Assembly: GCA_946885845.1 (NCBI GenBank)
Contig: CAMPHJ010000019.1
Coordinates: 1 to 35,016, forward strand
Origin: an uncultured Sphingobium sp.
Lineage (GTDB): Bacteria; Pseudomonadota; Alphaproteobacteria; Sphingomonadales; Sphingomonadaceae
Reading direction: 5' to 3'
DNA: 35,016 nt
The translations under genes were made by a program, and so were the position numbers. Positions 27,223 through 34,967 of the stretch are shown one piece after another. The notes beneath the pieces are model-generated. The model was not told where the DNA came from, ran no database searches, and saw nothing but the letters and a program-made list of their open reading frames with translations. How positions within the stretch are numbered: position 1 is the stretch's first letter; each line of letters starts with the position of its first letter.

Positions 27223-27951
27223 ATGACAGCCAGCACCACATCCCGCCCCGTCATCGTTCTGGTCCGGCCACAGCTGGGCGAGAATATCGGCAAGGCCGCG
27301 CGCGCCATGCTGAATTTCGGCCTGACCGAAATGCGGCTGGTCAGCCCGCGTGACGGCTGGCCCAACCCTGACGCCGGTCCATCTGCGGCGGGGGCGGATG
27401 TCGTCCTGGACCAGGCGCAGGTTTTCGGCACGCTGGCTGAGGCTGTGGCCGATTGCGCGCATGTCTATGCCACTACCGTGCGCAAGCGGGGGGTGACCAA
27501 GCCAGTGGTCACGCCCGAAGAGGCCGCGCGCGAAGTGCATCAGGCAGTTGGCCGCTGCGCCTATGTCTTCGGACCGGAAAGGTCGGGACTGGAAACGGAA
27601 GATGTTGCGCTCGCCCGCAAGATATTGACGGTTCCAATCAACCCGGAATTCGGATCACTAAACCTGGCCCAGGCGGTGATCCTGTGCGCCTATGAATGGT
27701 CGAAACAGGCGGGGCTGGAGCAGCCCACTCTCAACGATCTTGGCCAGCCCGCTCCGCAAATCGAGCTGGAAGGCATGTTGGACCAGTTCGAAGCGCTTCT
27801 GGAGGATGCTGGCTATTTCTTCCCGCCCGACCGCGCCACCGCGACCAAACGGACGTTGCGCAATCTGTTGACGAAGCCGGGTTGGAATCATTTTGAAGTG
27901 CGAACGCTGCGCGGCGTTCTGTCCACCCTGTCCCGCCCTCGGCGTCGCTAA
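27223..27951 (+). CDS. TrmJ-like SpoU-family tRNA/rRNA 2'-O-methyltransferase
   Basis: This 242-aa protein has the SPOUT (TrmH/SpoU) fold: IVLVRPQLGENIGKAARAMLNFGL near the N-terminus (motif 1), then CAYVFGPERSGLETEDVALA (motif 2) and NPEFGSLNLAQAVILCAYE (motif 3). It most resembles TrmJ, which methylates position 32 of tRNAs, but a related RNA target cannot be excluded. I start at 27223, with AGGA eight bases upstream; an ATG at 27190 in frame has no such site. It converges on the chorismate mutase gene with an eight-base gap. Confidence 0.9.
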   Translation: MTASTTSRPVIVLVRPQLGENIGKAARAMLNFGLTEMRLVSPRDGWPNPDAGPSAAGADVVLDQAQVFGTLAEAVADCAHVYATTVRKRGVTKPVVTPEEAAREVHQAVGRCAYVFGPERSGLETEDVALARKILTVPINPEFGSLNLAQAVILCAYEWSKQAGLEQPTLNDLGQPAPQIELEGMLDQFEALLEDAGYFFPPDRATATKRTLRNLLTKPGWNHFEVRTLRGVLSTLSRPRRR

Positions 27952-27959
27952 GGGTGGGT

Positions 27960-28256
27960 TCAGGCCCTGAGCCGTTCAAACTCGTTCAGTTCGTAAGCAA
28001 TGGACGCTTCGACCAGCCGGTCCCATAGGTCCGCGACGATGTCGGCAGGCACGCCCAGGCGTTCCGCTTCGGAGCGCGCGTTGGCGATGACTTGCGCCTT
28101 GCGCGCTTCGTCCCGCACATCGGCACGATCGGGCTTGATCCGTGCCGCCGCCCGCATATGAGCAAAGCGCTGGTCGAGCAGCGCGACGAGTTGCCGGTCG
28201 ATAGTGTCGACGCCCGCGCGGACTTGCGCCATGCTGGTGTAGTTTTCCGGGTTCAT
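27960..28256 (-). CDS. chorismate mutase (AroQ type, monofunctional)
   Basis: This 98-aa all-helical protein converts chorismate to prephenate for Phe and Tyr synthesis. Residues aligned with the E. coli active site are Arg13 (QVRAGVDTID), Arg30 (LDQRFAHM) and Lys41 (AARIKPDRADVRDEARK). It is a single AroQ domain with no fused dehydratase or dehydrogenase. I start at the ATG at 28256; an internal ATG at 28232 is possible, and the frame extends to 28349 without support. Pyruvate-lyase (PchB-like) activity is an alternative for this fold. It is divergent from rpsD and converges on the methyltransferase gene. Confidence 0.86.
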   Translation of the reverse strand: MNPENYTSMAQVRAGVDTIDRQLVALLDQRFAHMRAAARIKPDRADVRDEARKAQVIANARSEAERLGVPADIVADLWDRLVEASIAYELNEFERLRA

Positions 28257-28295
28257 GGGCAGCTGCCTAAGCCCGCATAACCGCCCTGTCGAGGG

Positions 28296-28324
28296 TTGAC
28301 ATGAGCCAGGCCCTTCTTCATAGG
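28296..28324 (+). promoter_or_regulatory. putative sigma-70 promoter of rpsD
   Basis: A perfect -35 TTGACA (28296-28301) is followed by 17 nt and CATAGG (28319-28324). The leader to the rpsD ATG would be about 105 nt and contains the perfect palindrome AACAACGTTGTT (28404-28415), 20 bases before the start. Confidence 0.48.
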
Positions 28325-28435
28325 CGCGCCTTCGCGATTGGTCCCGCACTCCGGTGAAGCGGTGGCCCTGCCCCTTGTTTGAGGCAAGCAGGCGACGACC
28401 GGAAACAACGTTGTTAGCATATCGAAGGAAATATC

Positions 28436-29050
28436 ATGTCGAAGCGTTCAAGCGCCAAGCATAAACTTGACCGCCGCATGGGCGAAAACATCTGGGGTCG
28501 CCCCAAAAGCCCGGTCAACAAGCGTGAATATGGCCCCGGCCAGCATGGTCAGCGCCGCAAGGGCAAGATGTCCGACTACGGCATCCAGCTGCGCGCCAAG
28601 CAAAAGCTGAAGGGCTATTACGGCGACATCACCGAAAAGCAGTTCAAGAAGAATTATATCGAAGCCGCGCGCATGAAGGGCGATACCGGCCAGAACCTGA
28701 TCGGCCTGCTTGAGCGCCGCCTGGACGCTGTCGTTTATCGCGCCAAGTTCGCTCCCACCATCTTTTCGGCGCGTCAGGTCGTTTCCCACGGTCACATCTA
28801 TGTGAACGGCGTGAAGTGCAACATCGCGTCGCGTCTGGTGAAGCCGGGCGACGAAATCACCTTGGGCAAGAAGGCGCAGGAAATGGCGCTGGTTCTGGAG
28901 GCGCAGAGCCTGCCAGAGCGCGAAATTCCTGACTATGTCGCTCCCGATGGCGCCACCAAGGTAACTTATGTCCGCGTTCCGACGCTCGACGAAGTACCTT
29001 ATCCGGTCAAGATGGAGCCGAATCTGGTCGTCGAATTCTATTCGCGCTAA
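28436..29050 (+). CDS. rpsD: 30S ribosomal protein S4
   Basis: This 204-aa primary 16S rRNA-binding protein begins [20 protein letters not shown] and contains the S4 RNA-binding domain (residues ~94-155, with [21 protein letters not shown] and the [10 protein letters not shown] core). The end [10 protein letters not shown] is typical. AAGGA lies eight bases before the ATG. As in many alphaproteobacteria it stands alone, away from the alpha ribosomal operon, with its own promoter and a strong terminator. A perfect palindrome in its leader could be a control site, though none is established here. Confidence 0.98.
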   Translation: MSKRSSAKHKLDRRMGENIWGRPKSPVNKREYGPGQHGQRRKGKMSDYGIQLRAKQKLKGYYGDITEKQFKKNYIEAARMKGDTGQNLIGLLERRLDAVVYRAKFAPTIFSARQVVSHGHIYVNGVKCNIASRLVKPGDEITLGKKAQEMALVLEAQSLPEREIPDYVAPDGATKVTYVRVPTLDEVPYPVKMEPNLVVEFYSR

Positions 29051-29079
29051 TCGATCCAGACTTTTGCATTTTTCGGAAA

Positions 29080-29107
29080 GGCGGTCCTTATGGGCCGCCT
29101 TTTCTTT
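29080..29107 (+). terminator. rho-independent terminator after rpsD
   Basis: GGCGGTCC (29080-29087) pairs with GGGCCGCC (29092-29099), eight pairs with one wobble, around the loop TTAT, followed by TTTTCTTTT. It lies 29 bp after the rpsD stop. Confidence 0.9.
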
Positions 29108-29524
29108 TGCGCTCCATGCCTTGCTTGCTCAGTGTCGGACGCCTTCACCCAACAGTGGGGCGGGCCGATCGATCCCGGCGCAGATATGATTCGGGCTGGG
29201 ATGGGATCAGGTGGAGAGCGATCCTGAACTTTATTTTGATGCAGGACGTGCACTCGCGAGCATGACCGGCAGGTCCAGCCGACCCCAGGCGATGAATTCC
29301 GTCACAGAAGCGACGGATCATTAATCGGCACATTTCCGCCAGTCCGTCACCGCGCGAACCCCGCTAACACCTAAAAACCATGTCCCCGCTGGTGACAAAG
29401 GGCTGCTCGCAACTGTCCCCTTTTCGTACATGAGGCAGGAGTCGTTTCCACTTCCGCTACGGAATCCATAGGTTTAACTGCCCCCCATAAAAGAAACGCG
29501 GTCGCAACGAAGGGTGGATGCTCC
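29108..29524. other. 417-bp intergenic stretch with no gene seen
   Basis: Between the rpsD terminator and the PilZ gene I find no open frame with recognisable protein character, no tRNA and no clear promoter. Short frames on both strands are of mixed composition. A GTCACC/GGTGAC pair (29346-29396 region) is the only inverted repeat noticed. It may hold the leader of the PilZ gene or an unrecognised small RNA. Confidence 0.6.
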
Positions 29525-30082
29525 ATGGAGATCAAAAACGCAGTCACAATATTGCATGTAGGCAAGCTGGTCACGGCGGATAGGGAACGCTTATGCGTCG
29601 TCCATTCCCTCGCATCCAAGGAAGCGTTGATACGGACCACCCTGCCCCTGGATTCGGGGCAAAGCGTCACGCTGGCGCTGCGGAACGGCTTTACCATCGC
29701 TGCCGTGGTTGGTTTTGTTCAGGGCGACCAGGTCTTGCTGTTGTTCGAAGGGCAGATGTCCACCTCTGCCATGCTGGCGGAGCAGCGCGACGGACGTGGC
29801 GGGCGAGAAGCCATACGCCTCCATTTCACCATGCCAGTTTCCGTCACGACGCCCGATGGCGACTGCAGTTGTGTGATGCAGGACATCTCCCTGTCCGGCG
29901 TCAAGGTCATCGACGAAACCGCATCATTGGCCGTAGGGACGGACGTCCAGATATCGATCGAAGGCCTTGGCAAGCGCGACGCAAGCGTTTGTTGGCGACA
30001 GGACCGCAGTTTCGGGCTGCAATTCCATGTACCGCTGGGATTCAAGCTGTTGGATCAATGGACCGCGCAGATGCAAAGCTGA
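29525..30082 (+). CDS. PilZ-domain protein, probable c-di-GMP receptor, with degenerate N-terminal PilZ-like half
   Basis: This 185-aa protein has a C-terminal PilZ domain (residues ~90-185). The c-di-GMP signature is intact: RxxxR as Arg94-Glu-Ala-Ile-Arg98, and DxSxxG as Asp120-Ile-Ser-Leu-Ser-Gly125, followed by ASVCWRQDRSFGLQFHVPL. The first ~88 residues resemble a second PilZ-type barrel (LALRNGFTIAAVVGFVQGDQ) but lack the binding motifs. It has no membrane segment or output domain, so it likely acts by binding a partner. AAGGGTGG lies before the ATG. It stands alone between the rpsD terminator region and aguA. Confidence 0.85.
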   Translation: MEIKNAVTILHVGKLVTADRERLCVVHSLASKEALIRTTLPLDSGQSVTLALRNGFTIAAVVGFVQGDQVLLLFEGQMSTSAMLAEQRDGRGGREAIRLHFTMPVSVTTPDGDCSCVMQDISLSGVKVIDETASLAVGTDVQISIEGLGKRDASVCWRQDRSFGLQFHVPLGFKLLDQWTAQMQS

Positions 30083-30170
30083 AGGGGTGCGCCCCGGCGC
30101 ATTTGCCACTTTCATGCAGGCTGCGATCCTGTAGAGGGCAGAAAGGACCCGCATCGTCAGGAGAAAGCCC

Positions 30171-31154
30171 ATGACCTTCCATATGCCTGCCGAATGGGCG
30201 CCGCATGAATGGACGTGGATCGGCTTTCCGGCAAATGCCGAAGAATGGCCCGGCGCTTTTGACGACGCGCGGCGGCAGATCGCCGATTTCGCCAACGCCC
30301 TGCACGCAGGCGGGCGTGGCGAGGAAGTGCGGCTGGTCGCCGCCAGCGAAACGGATGCACAGGCTGCCCGATCGCTGATCGATCCGGGCGTCGAAGTCGT
30401 CGTCCAGAAGCTGGGTGACGTCTGGCTGCGGGATACCGCCCCGATTGCAGTCATGCGCGGCAAGGAGCGTGCGCTCGTCGATTTCGGCTTCAACGGCTGG
30501 GGCGGAAAATACCGGATGGAGGGCGATGAGGATATCGGGGCGCGATTGGCCGCCACCACCGGCCTGCCCACATCCACACAGCAATGGGTGTTCGAAGGGG
30601 GAGCGGTGGATACCGATGGCACCGGGCTGTTCGTCACGACCGAACAGTGCCTGCTCAATCCCAATCGCAATCCCGACCTGGATCGGGGCAAGATCGAAAC
30701 GCTGCTAGCGGGCGCCCTGGGGCTGTCGGATATGTTGTGGCTGCGCGACGGGCTGCTGAATGATCACACCGATGGCCATGTCGATAATCTGGCCCGCTTC
30801 CTGGCGCCAGGCCTTCTGGCATTGCCAGAAGCGACGACAGCGGACGATCCCAACGCCGCCATCTATGCCGATGCACTTGCCAGGGCCAAGGCGTTCGGGA
30901 TCGAAGTAGCGTCCATTCCCTCCCCCGGCCGGGTCGTCGTGGATGGCGAGGTCGTCCCCGCCAGCTACATGAACTTCTACATCGGCAATGCGGTTGTCAT
31001 CGTCCCATTATATGGCTGCCCCAACGATCGGGCCGCCGTTGATGCCCTGCGTCCCTTCTTTCCCGGTCGCGAAGTTGTGGGATTGCCCAGCAACGCGATC
31101 CTTTCGGGCGGGGGCAGCTTCCATTGCACGAGTCAGCAAATGCCATCTGCCTGA
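30171..31154 (+). CDS. aguA: agmatine deiminase
   Basis: This 327-aa cytoplasmic hydrolase converts agmatine to N-carbamoylputrescine. Signatures are MPAEWAPHEWTWIGFP at the N-terminus, GDVWLRDTAPI, FNGWGGKY, EGGAVDTDG, the NDHTDGHVDNLARF motif and the catalytic Cys319 in GGGSFHC near the C-terminus. It is slightly shorter than plant and Pseudomonas forms (~365-370 aa). The AGGAGA sequence lies upstream of the ATG. aguB follows 86 bp downstream, so the two together convert agmatine to putrescine, ammonia and CO2. No arginine decarboxylase is in the window. Confidence 0.95.
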   Translation: MTFHMPAEWAPHEWTWIGFPANAEEWPGAFDDARRQIADFANALHAGGRGEEVRLVAASETDAQAARSLIDPGVEVVVQKLGDVWLRDTAPIAVMRGKERALVDFGFNGWGGKYRMEGDEDIGARLAATTGLPTSTQQWVFEGGAVDTDGTGLFVTTEQCLLNPNRNPDLDRGKIETLLAGALGLSDMLWLRDGLLNDHTDGHVDNLARFLAPGLLALPEATTADDPNAAIYADALARAKAFGIEVASIPSPGRVVVDGEVVPASYMNFYIGNAVVIVPLYGCPNDRAAVDALRPFFPGREVVGLPSNAILSGGGSFHCTSQQMPSA

Positions 31155-31240
31155 ACCTTGCACCGGCACTTTCCTGCCCTATTTGCTGATCGTTGCCTCT
31201 GCCGCCCCTATGGGCACTCGTCTCCAGGGACCATGAACCA

Positions 31241-32089
31241 ATGACCAAAGTGACTGTCGCCGCGCTTCAACTCGCCTTTTCCGAAGACATGGCGAGCAAT
31301 ATCGAAATGGTTGCTGGCCAGGTCGTGAAGGCGGCGGCACGGGGCGCGAAGATCGTGCTGCCCCCCGAACTGTTCGAAGGCCCCTATTTCTGCAAGGTGG
31401 AGGATGAGGCCTTGTTCTCTCAGGCGCTGCCGGTGGGACAACATCCCGCCGTTCAGGAAATGCGCAAGGTCGCCAAGGCGCATGGCGTCTACATTCCCAC
31501 CAGCTTTTTCGAACGGGACGGCCAGCATTATTACAACTCCCTCGCCATGATCGATGACGAAGGGGAGATTATGGGCATCTACCGCAAGAGCCACATCCCC
31601 GATGGGCCGGGTTATGAGGAAAAATATTATTTCCGGCCCGGTAATTCGGGATTCAAGGTCTGGAATACGCGGCATGGGGTCATCGGCGTCGGCATCTGCT
31701 GGGACCAATGGTATCCCGAAACGGCCCGCGTCATGGCCCTGATGGGGGCTGAAATGCTTTTCTATCCCACCGCCATCGGTTCGGAACCCTATGACGCCGA
31801 CCTGGACACCAGCCGGATGTGGCGGCGCGCGATGATCGGCCATGCGGTCAGTAATTGCATGCCCGTGATCGCCGCCAACCGCATAGGTGAGGAACAGGGG
31901 CAGAAATTCTACGGACACAGCTTCATCACGGACGAATGGGGCGATTTTGCAGCGGAAGCCGACAGCAAGGATAATGGCGCACTGGTGGCGACACTGGATC
32001 TGGACCAGGCGCGCAAGCACCGCGCAGGCATGGGATTCTTTCGCGACCGACGGCCAGAGCTTTATGGCCGGATCGCGCAGGACATTTGA
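31241..32089 (+). CDS. aguB: N-carbamoylputrescine amidase
   Basis: This 282-aa nitrilase-superfamily enzyme hydrolyses N-carbamoylputrescine to putrescine. The catalytic triad is visible: Glu43 (LPPELFEGPYF), Lys116 (YRKSHIPD) and Cys153 (GVGICWDQWYPE). The RKSHIPDGPGYEEKYYF region is typical of AguB. I start at 31241 (MTKVTVAALQ); the frame is open back to 31193 but family similarity begins here and AGGGA lies upstream. It follows aguA and precedes folK by 54 bp on the same strand. Confidence 0.95.
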   Translation: MTKVTVAALQLAFSEDMASNIEMVAGQVVKAAARGAKIVLPPELFEGPYFCKVEDEALFSQALPVGQHPAVQEMRKVAKAHGVYIPTSFFERDGQHYYNSLAMIDDEGEIMGIYRKSHIPDGPGYEEKYYFRPGNSGFKVWNTRHGVIGVGICWDQWYPETARVMALMGAEMLFYPTAIGSEPYDADLDTSRMWRRAMIGHAVSNCMPVIAANRIGEEQGQKFYGHSFITDEWGDFAAEADSKDNGALVATLDLDQARKHRAGMGFFRDRRPELYGRIAQDI

Positions 32090-32143
32090 TGCCGCAAGGC
32101 CGACGCTTTGCAGCGCCAGTGTGACACGGCAAACGCTGGTTCC

Positions 32144-32656
32144 ATGACGGCCCATCGCGCCCTTCACCTCTATGCCTTGGCGCTCGGCTCCAACCGTGCC
32201 TTGTCCGCCGGGCGCACGCCTGCCCGCCTACTGCAGGAGGCCGCTTTACGGATCAGCGCGCTGGGATATGTCCGCGCGGTTGCTCCAGTCTTGGCAACCC
32301 GCCCGCTTGGCCCTTCCGCCCGGCAATTCGCCAACAGCGCCCTGATTGTTGAAAGCGCGCTGACGCCTAACGAGATGCTGAAAGCCCTGCAGGGAATCGA
32401 AGACAAGCTCGGTCGCCGCCGTCATCGGCGCTGGGGCGCGCGCAGCATGGATATCGACATCATTCTGTGGTCGGGGGGATGTTGGCAAAGCCGCTCGCTC
32501 ACCATTCCCCACCCCGCTTTCCACCTGCGGGAATTCGTGCTGGACCCGCTTCGCCAGATCGCGCCCGGCTGGCGACACCCGGTTTCCGGTCGCTTTGTCC
32601 GCCACCTTCATGCGCGGCTGCGAAAAGCAGCACCAATCCCGCTTCCTAGAGGTTGA
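32144..32656 (+). CDS. folK: 2-amino-4-hydroxy-6-hydroxymethyldihydropteridine pyrophosphokinase
   Basis: This 170-aa enzyme (HPPK) pyrophosphorylates the pterin precursor in folate synthesis. It has the ALALGSN start of the domain, FANSALIVES, the L-x-x-IEDKLGRRRHRRWGARSMDIDIILW signature (read in parts: IEDKLGR, then RWGARSMDIDIIL), and IPHPAFHLREFVLDPL. The start at 32144 (MTAHRALHL) is set by domain position; the frame opens at 32108. The last residues are basic and unusual in length only slightly. Its TGA stop overlaps a TTGACC that may be the tRNA-Lys promoter. Confidence 0.93.
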   Translation: MTAHRALHLYALALGSNRALSAGRTPARLLQEAALRISALGYVRAVAPVLATRPLGPSARQFANSALIVESALTPNEMLKALQGIEDKLGRRRHRRWGARSMDIDIILWSGGCWQSRSLTIPHPAFHLREFVLDPLRQIAPGWRHPVSGRFVRHLHARLRKAAPIPLPRG

Positions 32657-32681
32657 CCCGCCGCATCGCCGCCTTTAGGGC
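32653..32681 (+). promoter_or_regulatory. possible promoter of tRNA-Lys
   Basis: TTGACC (32653-32658), which includes the folK stop codon, is followed by 17 nt and TAGGGC (32676-32681), about 20 bp before tRNA-Lys. The -10 match is poor. Confidence 0.35.
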
Positions 32682-32701
32682 GTGCAGACCTCGCAGCGTG
32701 A

Positions 32702-32777
32702 GGGCCCTTAGCTCAGTCGGTAGAGCAACTGACTTTTAATCAGTAGGTCGCTGGTTCGAACCCAGCAGGGCTCACCA
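32702..32777 (+). tRNA. tRNA-Lys (anticodon TTT)
   Basis: Acceptor GGGCCCT (32702-32708) pairs with AGGGCTC (32767-32773, one wobble), then discriminator A and encoded CCA. The anticodon stem ACTGA/TCAGT encloses CTTTTAA, anticodon TTT. D arm AGCTCAGTCGGTAGAGC and T arm CTGGTTCGAACCCAG are canonical. Confidence 0.97.
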
Positions 32778-32790
32778 TATATCTCAAATA

Positions 32791-32847
32791 TGTAGGTGGT
32801 GCTGCCGCCGTCGGTCGCCTGGCCGGGTAGCACATAGGCCGCCTACA
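32791..32847. repeat. imperfect inverted repeat between tRNA-Lys and the esterase gene
   Basis: TGTAGGTGG (32791-32799) pairs with CCGCCTACA (32839-32847), eight Watson-Crick pairs and one wobble, with TGCT/AGCA able to extend it across a bulge. A further CGACA-TTTC-TGTCG hairpin follows (32849-32862). They lie between a rightward tRNA and a leftward gene, so a two-way terminator is possible, although no T-run is seen. Confidence 0.45.
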
Positions 32848-32870
32848 ACGACATTTCTGTCGCAGCACAA

Positions 32871-34067
32871 TCAAGCGTCTGGCGCTTGCGCTCCGATGAT
32901 CGACGCTTTGATCCCATCGCGGAACTCGCGGCGTATGGGGTATGTGTTGGATGGGAAATGCTGCGTCAGCAATATGCCGATCGTGCGTTGAGCAGGATGA
33001 ACGACGAAAAAAGTCGAAAACACGCCGCCCCAGAAAAACTCACCAGTCGCCAGATCGGTGGCGAATCCCAAGCCAAAGCCCACGCCCGCATAATCCGCCT
33101 CGCTGAACATGGAGGAGGAAAGGCTGGCAAGGTCGGCGCCACCGGGCAACTGATTGGCGTGCATCATCGACAGCGTGTCTGGCCGCAGCAGCCGGACCCC
33201 GTCCAGTTCGCCGCCACGCAGGAGCATGAGCGCGAAGCGGTGATAGTCCTGCGCGCTGGAAACCAGGCCGCCTCCGCCCGATCGGAAGCGCGAAGCACGT
33301 CGCCAACTACTCCGTTCGCCACGGTCATATAGTGACAGCCGCCCGCCCGGCCCCAGCTGCCAGGCATCGGTCATCCGGCCCACTTTGTCATCGGGCAGAT
33401 CGAAGAATGTGTCGTGCATGCCAAGCGGCTGGAATATCCGTTCAGCGAAGAAACTTGCCAAATCCGTTCCGCTCAATCGTTCGACCACGACCCCCAGCAC
33501 GTCGGTGGAGATGGAATAATTCCAACGGTCGCCGGGAGAAAATTCCAGCGGGAGGCTCGCCACCGCTTGGATAAACTCATCGGAGCTTCGTTTCTGGTGA
33601 AACTCATCGAGGCCAAGGTCACGGTAACGCCCATCTATCGCCGTTCGCTGTTGCAAGCCATAAGTCAGGCCGGACATGTGCCGCAGCAGATCAATCATCC
33701 GAATCGGCTGTCGCAGTGGCTCTCCGTTCAAGCCGACGCGCAGGTCCGCAAATTCCGGCAACACCGTCGTGACCGGGTCGTCAAGCGCCACCAACCCCTG
33801 CTCCGCCAGCATCATGAAAGCGATGGACGTTGCCGGCTTGGTCATCGAAGCGATGCGGAACAGGGCGTCGTCCTGCAGGGGTTCGCCGGTCGCGCGAGCC
33901 TTGCCGCTAATGTGGCTTAGCAGCAGCTTTTCATCACGCGACACGAGCAGGCGCAAATGCGGCAGCTTGCCTGACGCGACATAGGTGCGGTCCAGCCCTT
34001 CCGCCAACGCACGAAGGCGCCCGGCGTCCATGCCCACTGACTCCGCAGCCGCTTCGTCCACCCACAT
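32871..34067 (-). CDS. serine hydrolase, family VIII-like esterase / class C beta-lactamase fold
   Basis: This 398-aa protein has the class C/penicillin-binding fold. The nucleophile motif SxxK is Ser74-Met-Thr-Lys77 (RIASMTKPAT), the general-base tyrosine is Tyr184 (NYSISTDVLG), and the third motif is Trp346-Gly-Gly (FFWGG). Tyr-Ser-x and W-x-G, in place of the Tyr-x-Asn and Lys-Thr-Gly of true class C beta-lactamases, point to family VIII carboxylesterases such as EstB. There is no signal peptide, so it should be cytoplasmic. A good ribosome binding site (GGAGGGG) stands before the ATG at 34067. It converges on tRNA-Lys. The substrate is unknown. Confidence 0.9.
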   Translation of the reverse strand: MWVDEAAAESVGMDAGRLRALAEGLDRTYVASGKLPHLRLLVSRDEKLLLSHISGKARATGEPLQDDALFRIASMTKPATSIAFMMLAEQGLVALDDPVTTVLPEFADLRVGLNGEPLRQPIRMIDLLRHMSGLTYGLQQRTAIDGRYRDLGLDEFHQKRSSDEFIQAVASLPLEFSPGDRWNYSISTDVLGVVVERLSGTDLASFFAERIFQPLGMHDTFFDLPDDKVGRMTDAWQLGPGGRLSLYDRGERSSWRRASRFRSGGGGLVSSAQDYHRFALMLLRGGELDGVRLLRPDTLSMMHANQLPGGADLASLSSSMFSEADYAGVGFGLGFATDLATGEFFWGGVFSTFFVVHPAQRTIGILLTQHFPSNTYPIRREFRDGIKASIIGAQAPDA

Positions 34068-34230
34068 TGTCGCCGCCCCTCCTTGTTCAAGCTTTGCGCC
34101 ATCTCGCGCGCGAAGACACAGACCGCGTTAAGCCACCGACAGAAAACATCTTCAACTGCGCGGCATAGCGGATTGAAAGATATGTATTAATCCTGGATGT
34201 CTTCGTCTGACGATCAAGGGGGAGAATCAC

Positions 34231-34932
34231 ATGCGATCTCATTTAATATATGCGCTGCCTGTTTTTTTGTCGGCGTGCGCTTCTACGCCTGCGCCCAACT
34301 ACACGCCGGTACGAACGCCGATTAGCTTTCCCAAGCTTGACCAGCCAACCCAAGTTTCGCTGGGCGAAGATATGCTTCGCCAAGGGTATTATACAGAGGA
34401 AGACGGAATAGCGCTGGCCCGGGAAAACAACATCAAGGGGTACAAGCTCAGTGCCGGATTCTATCCTCAAATTTCAGAGGATAAAGCAAATACTTATCAT
34501 TCATATCGCATGTCGCCTAACCGCGAAGGCGCAGGATATCTACCGCCTGCACGCGACTTTCTCGGCCTACCACTTGCCGTGCCGCAATCGATCCGCGCTT
34601 CGAAGAGCAAGCTGGAGACCTGTGTCATCATCGGCGGCCTCAATGGTCCGATCTGCGATACCGAGCATGGATTCAAGCGGACCCGACAGCCCGTGCTATC
34701 CGATCGCGACCTGCAACAGACGTTGATCTACAGTGGGCGCATCGGTGACCGGATAAGAATCGGATACCGCGAAAGCAGCGGCAGCATCGCTCGTCCCGCC
34801 TTTTCAAATGAAGCCGAATATGACCTTTCAGCATCGACGGAGATTGCCTATCGCGGTGCCCGGATCAAGATATTGTCAGCCGACAATCAGAAGATTCACT
34901 ATGTCGTGCTATCCAACTTCAACACGAACTGA
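34231..34932 (+). CDS. unrecognised lipoprotein
   Basis: This 233-aa protein has a short lipoprotein signal with the lipobox Leu13-Ser-Ala-Cys16, followed by Ala-Ser, predicting outer-membrane sorting. The mature part is polar, with a Tyr-rich stretch near residues 78-104 and two more cysteines (Cys131 and Cys142) that could form a disulfide in the periplasm. The C-terminal ~70 residues look beta-rich. I do not recognise a family. GGGGGAG precedes the ATG. The gene and its leader are visibly richer in A/T than the neighbours, which hints at acquisition or at relaxed composition. It is flanked by the esterase (divergent) and gatB (convergent). Confidence 0.78.
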   Translation: MRSHLIYALPVFLSACASTPAPNYTPVRTPISFPKLDQPTQVSLGEDMLRQGYYTEEDGIALARENNIKGYKLSAGFYPQISEDKANTYHSYRMSPNREGAGYLPPARDFLGLPLAVPQSIRASKSKLETCVIIGGLNGPICDTEHGFKRTRQPVLSDRDLQQTLIYSGRIGDRIRIGYRESSGSIARPAFSNEAEYDLSASTEIAYRGARIKILSADNQKIHYVVLSNFNTN

Positions 34933-34945
34933 TGGATGAAGGTCG

Positions 34946-34967
34946 GGGGCTGGCTTAGGCCAGCCCC
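34946..34967. terminator. 9-bp hairpin overlapping the gatB stop codon
   Basis: GGGGCTGGC (34946-34954) and GCCAGCCCC (34959-34967) pair perfectly around TTAG. The gatB stop (34957-34955) lies in the loop and the right arm encodes the last GatB residues. It sits between converging genes and may end transcription of the lipoprotein gene; no strong T-run follows on either strand. Confidence 0.5.
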
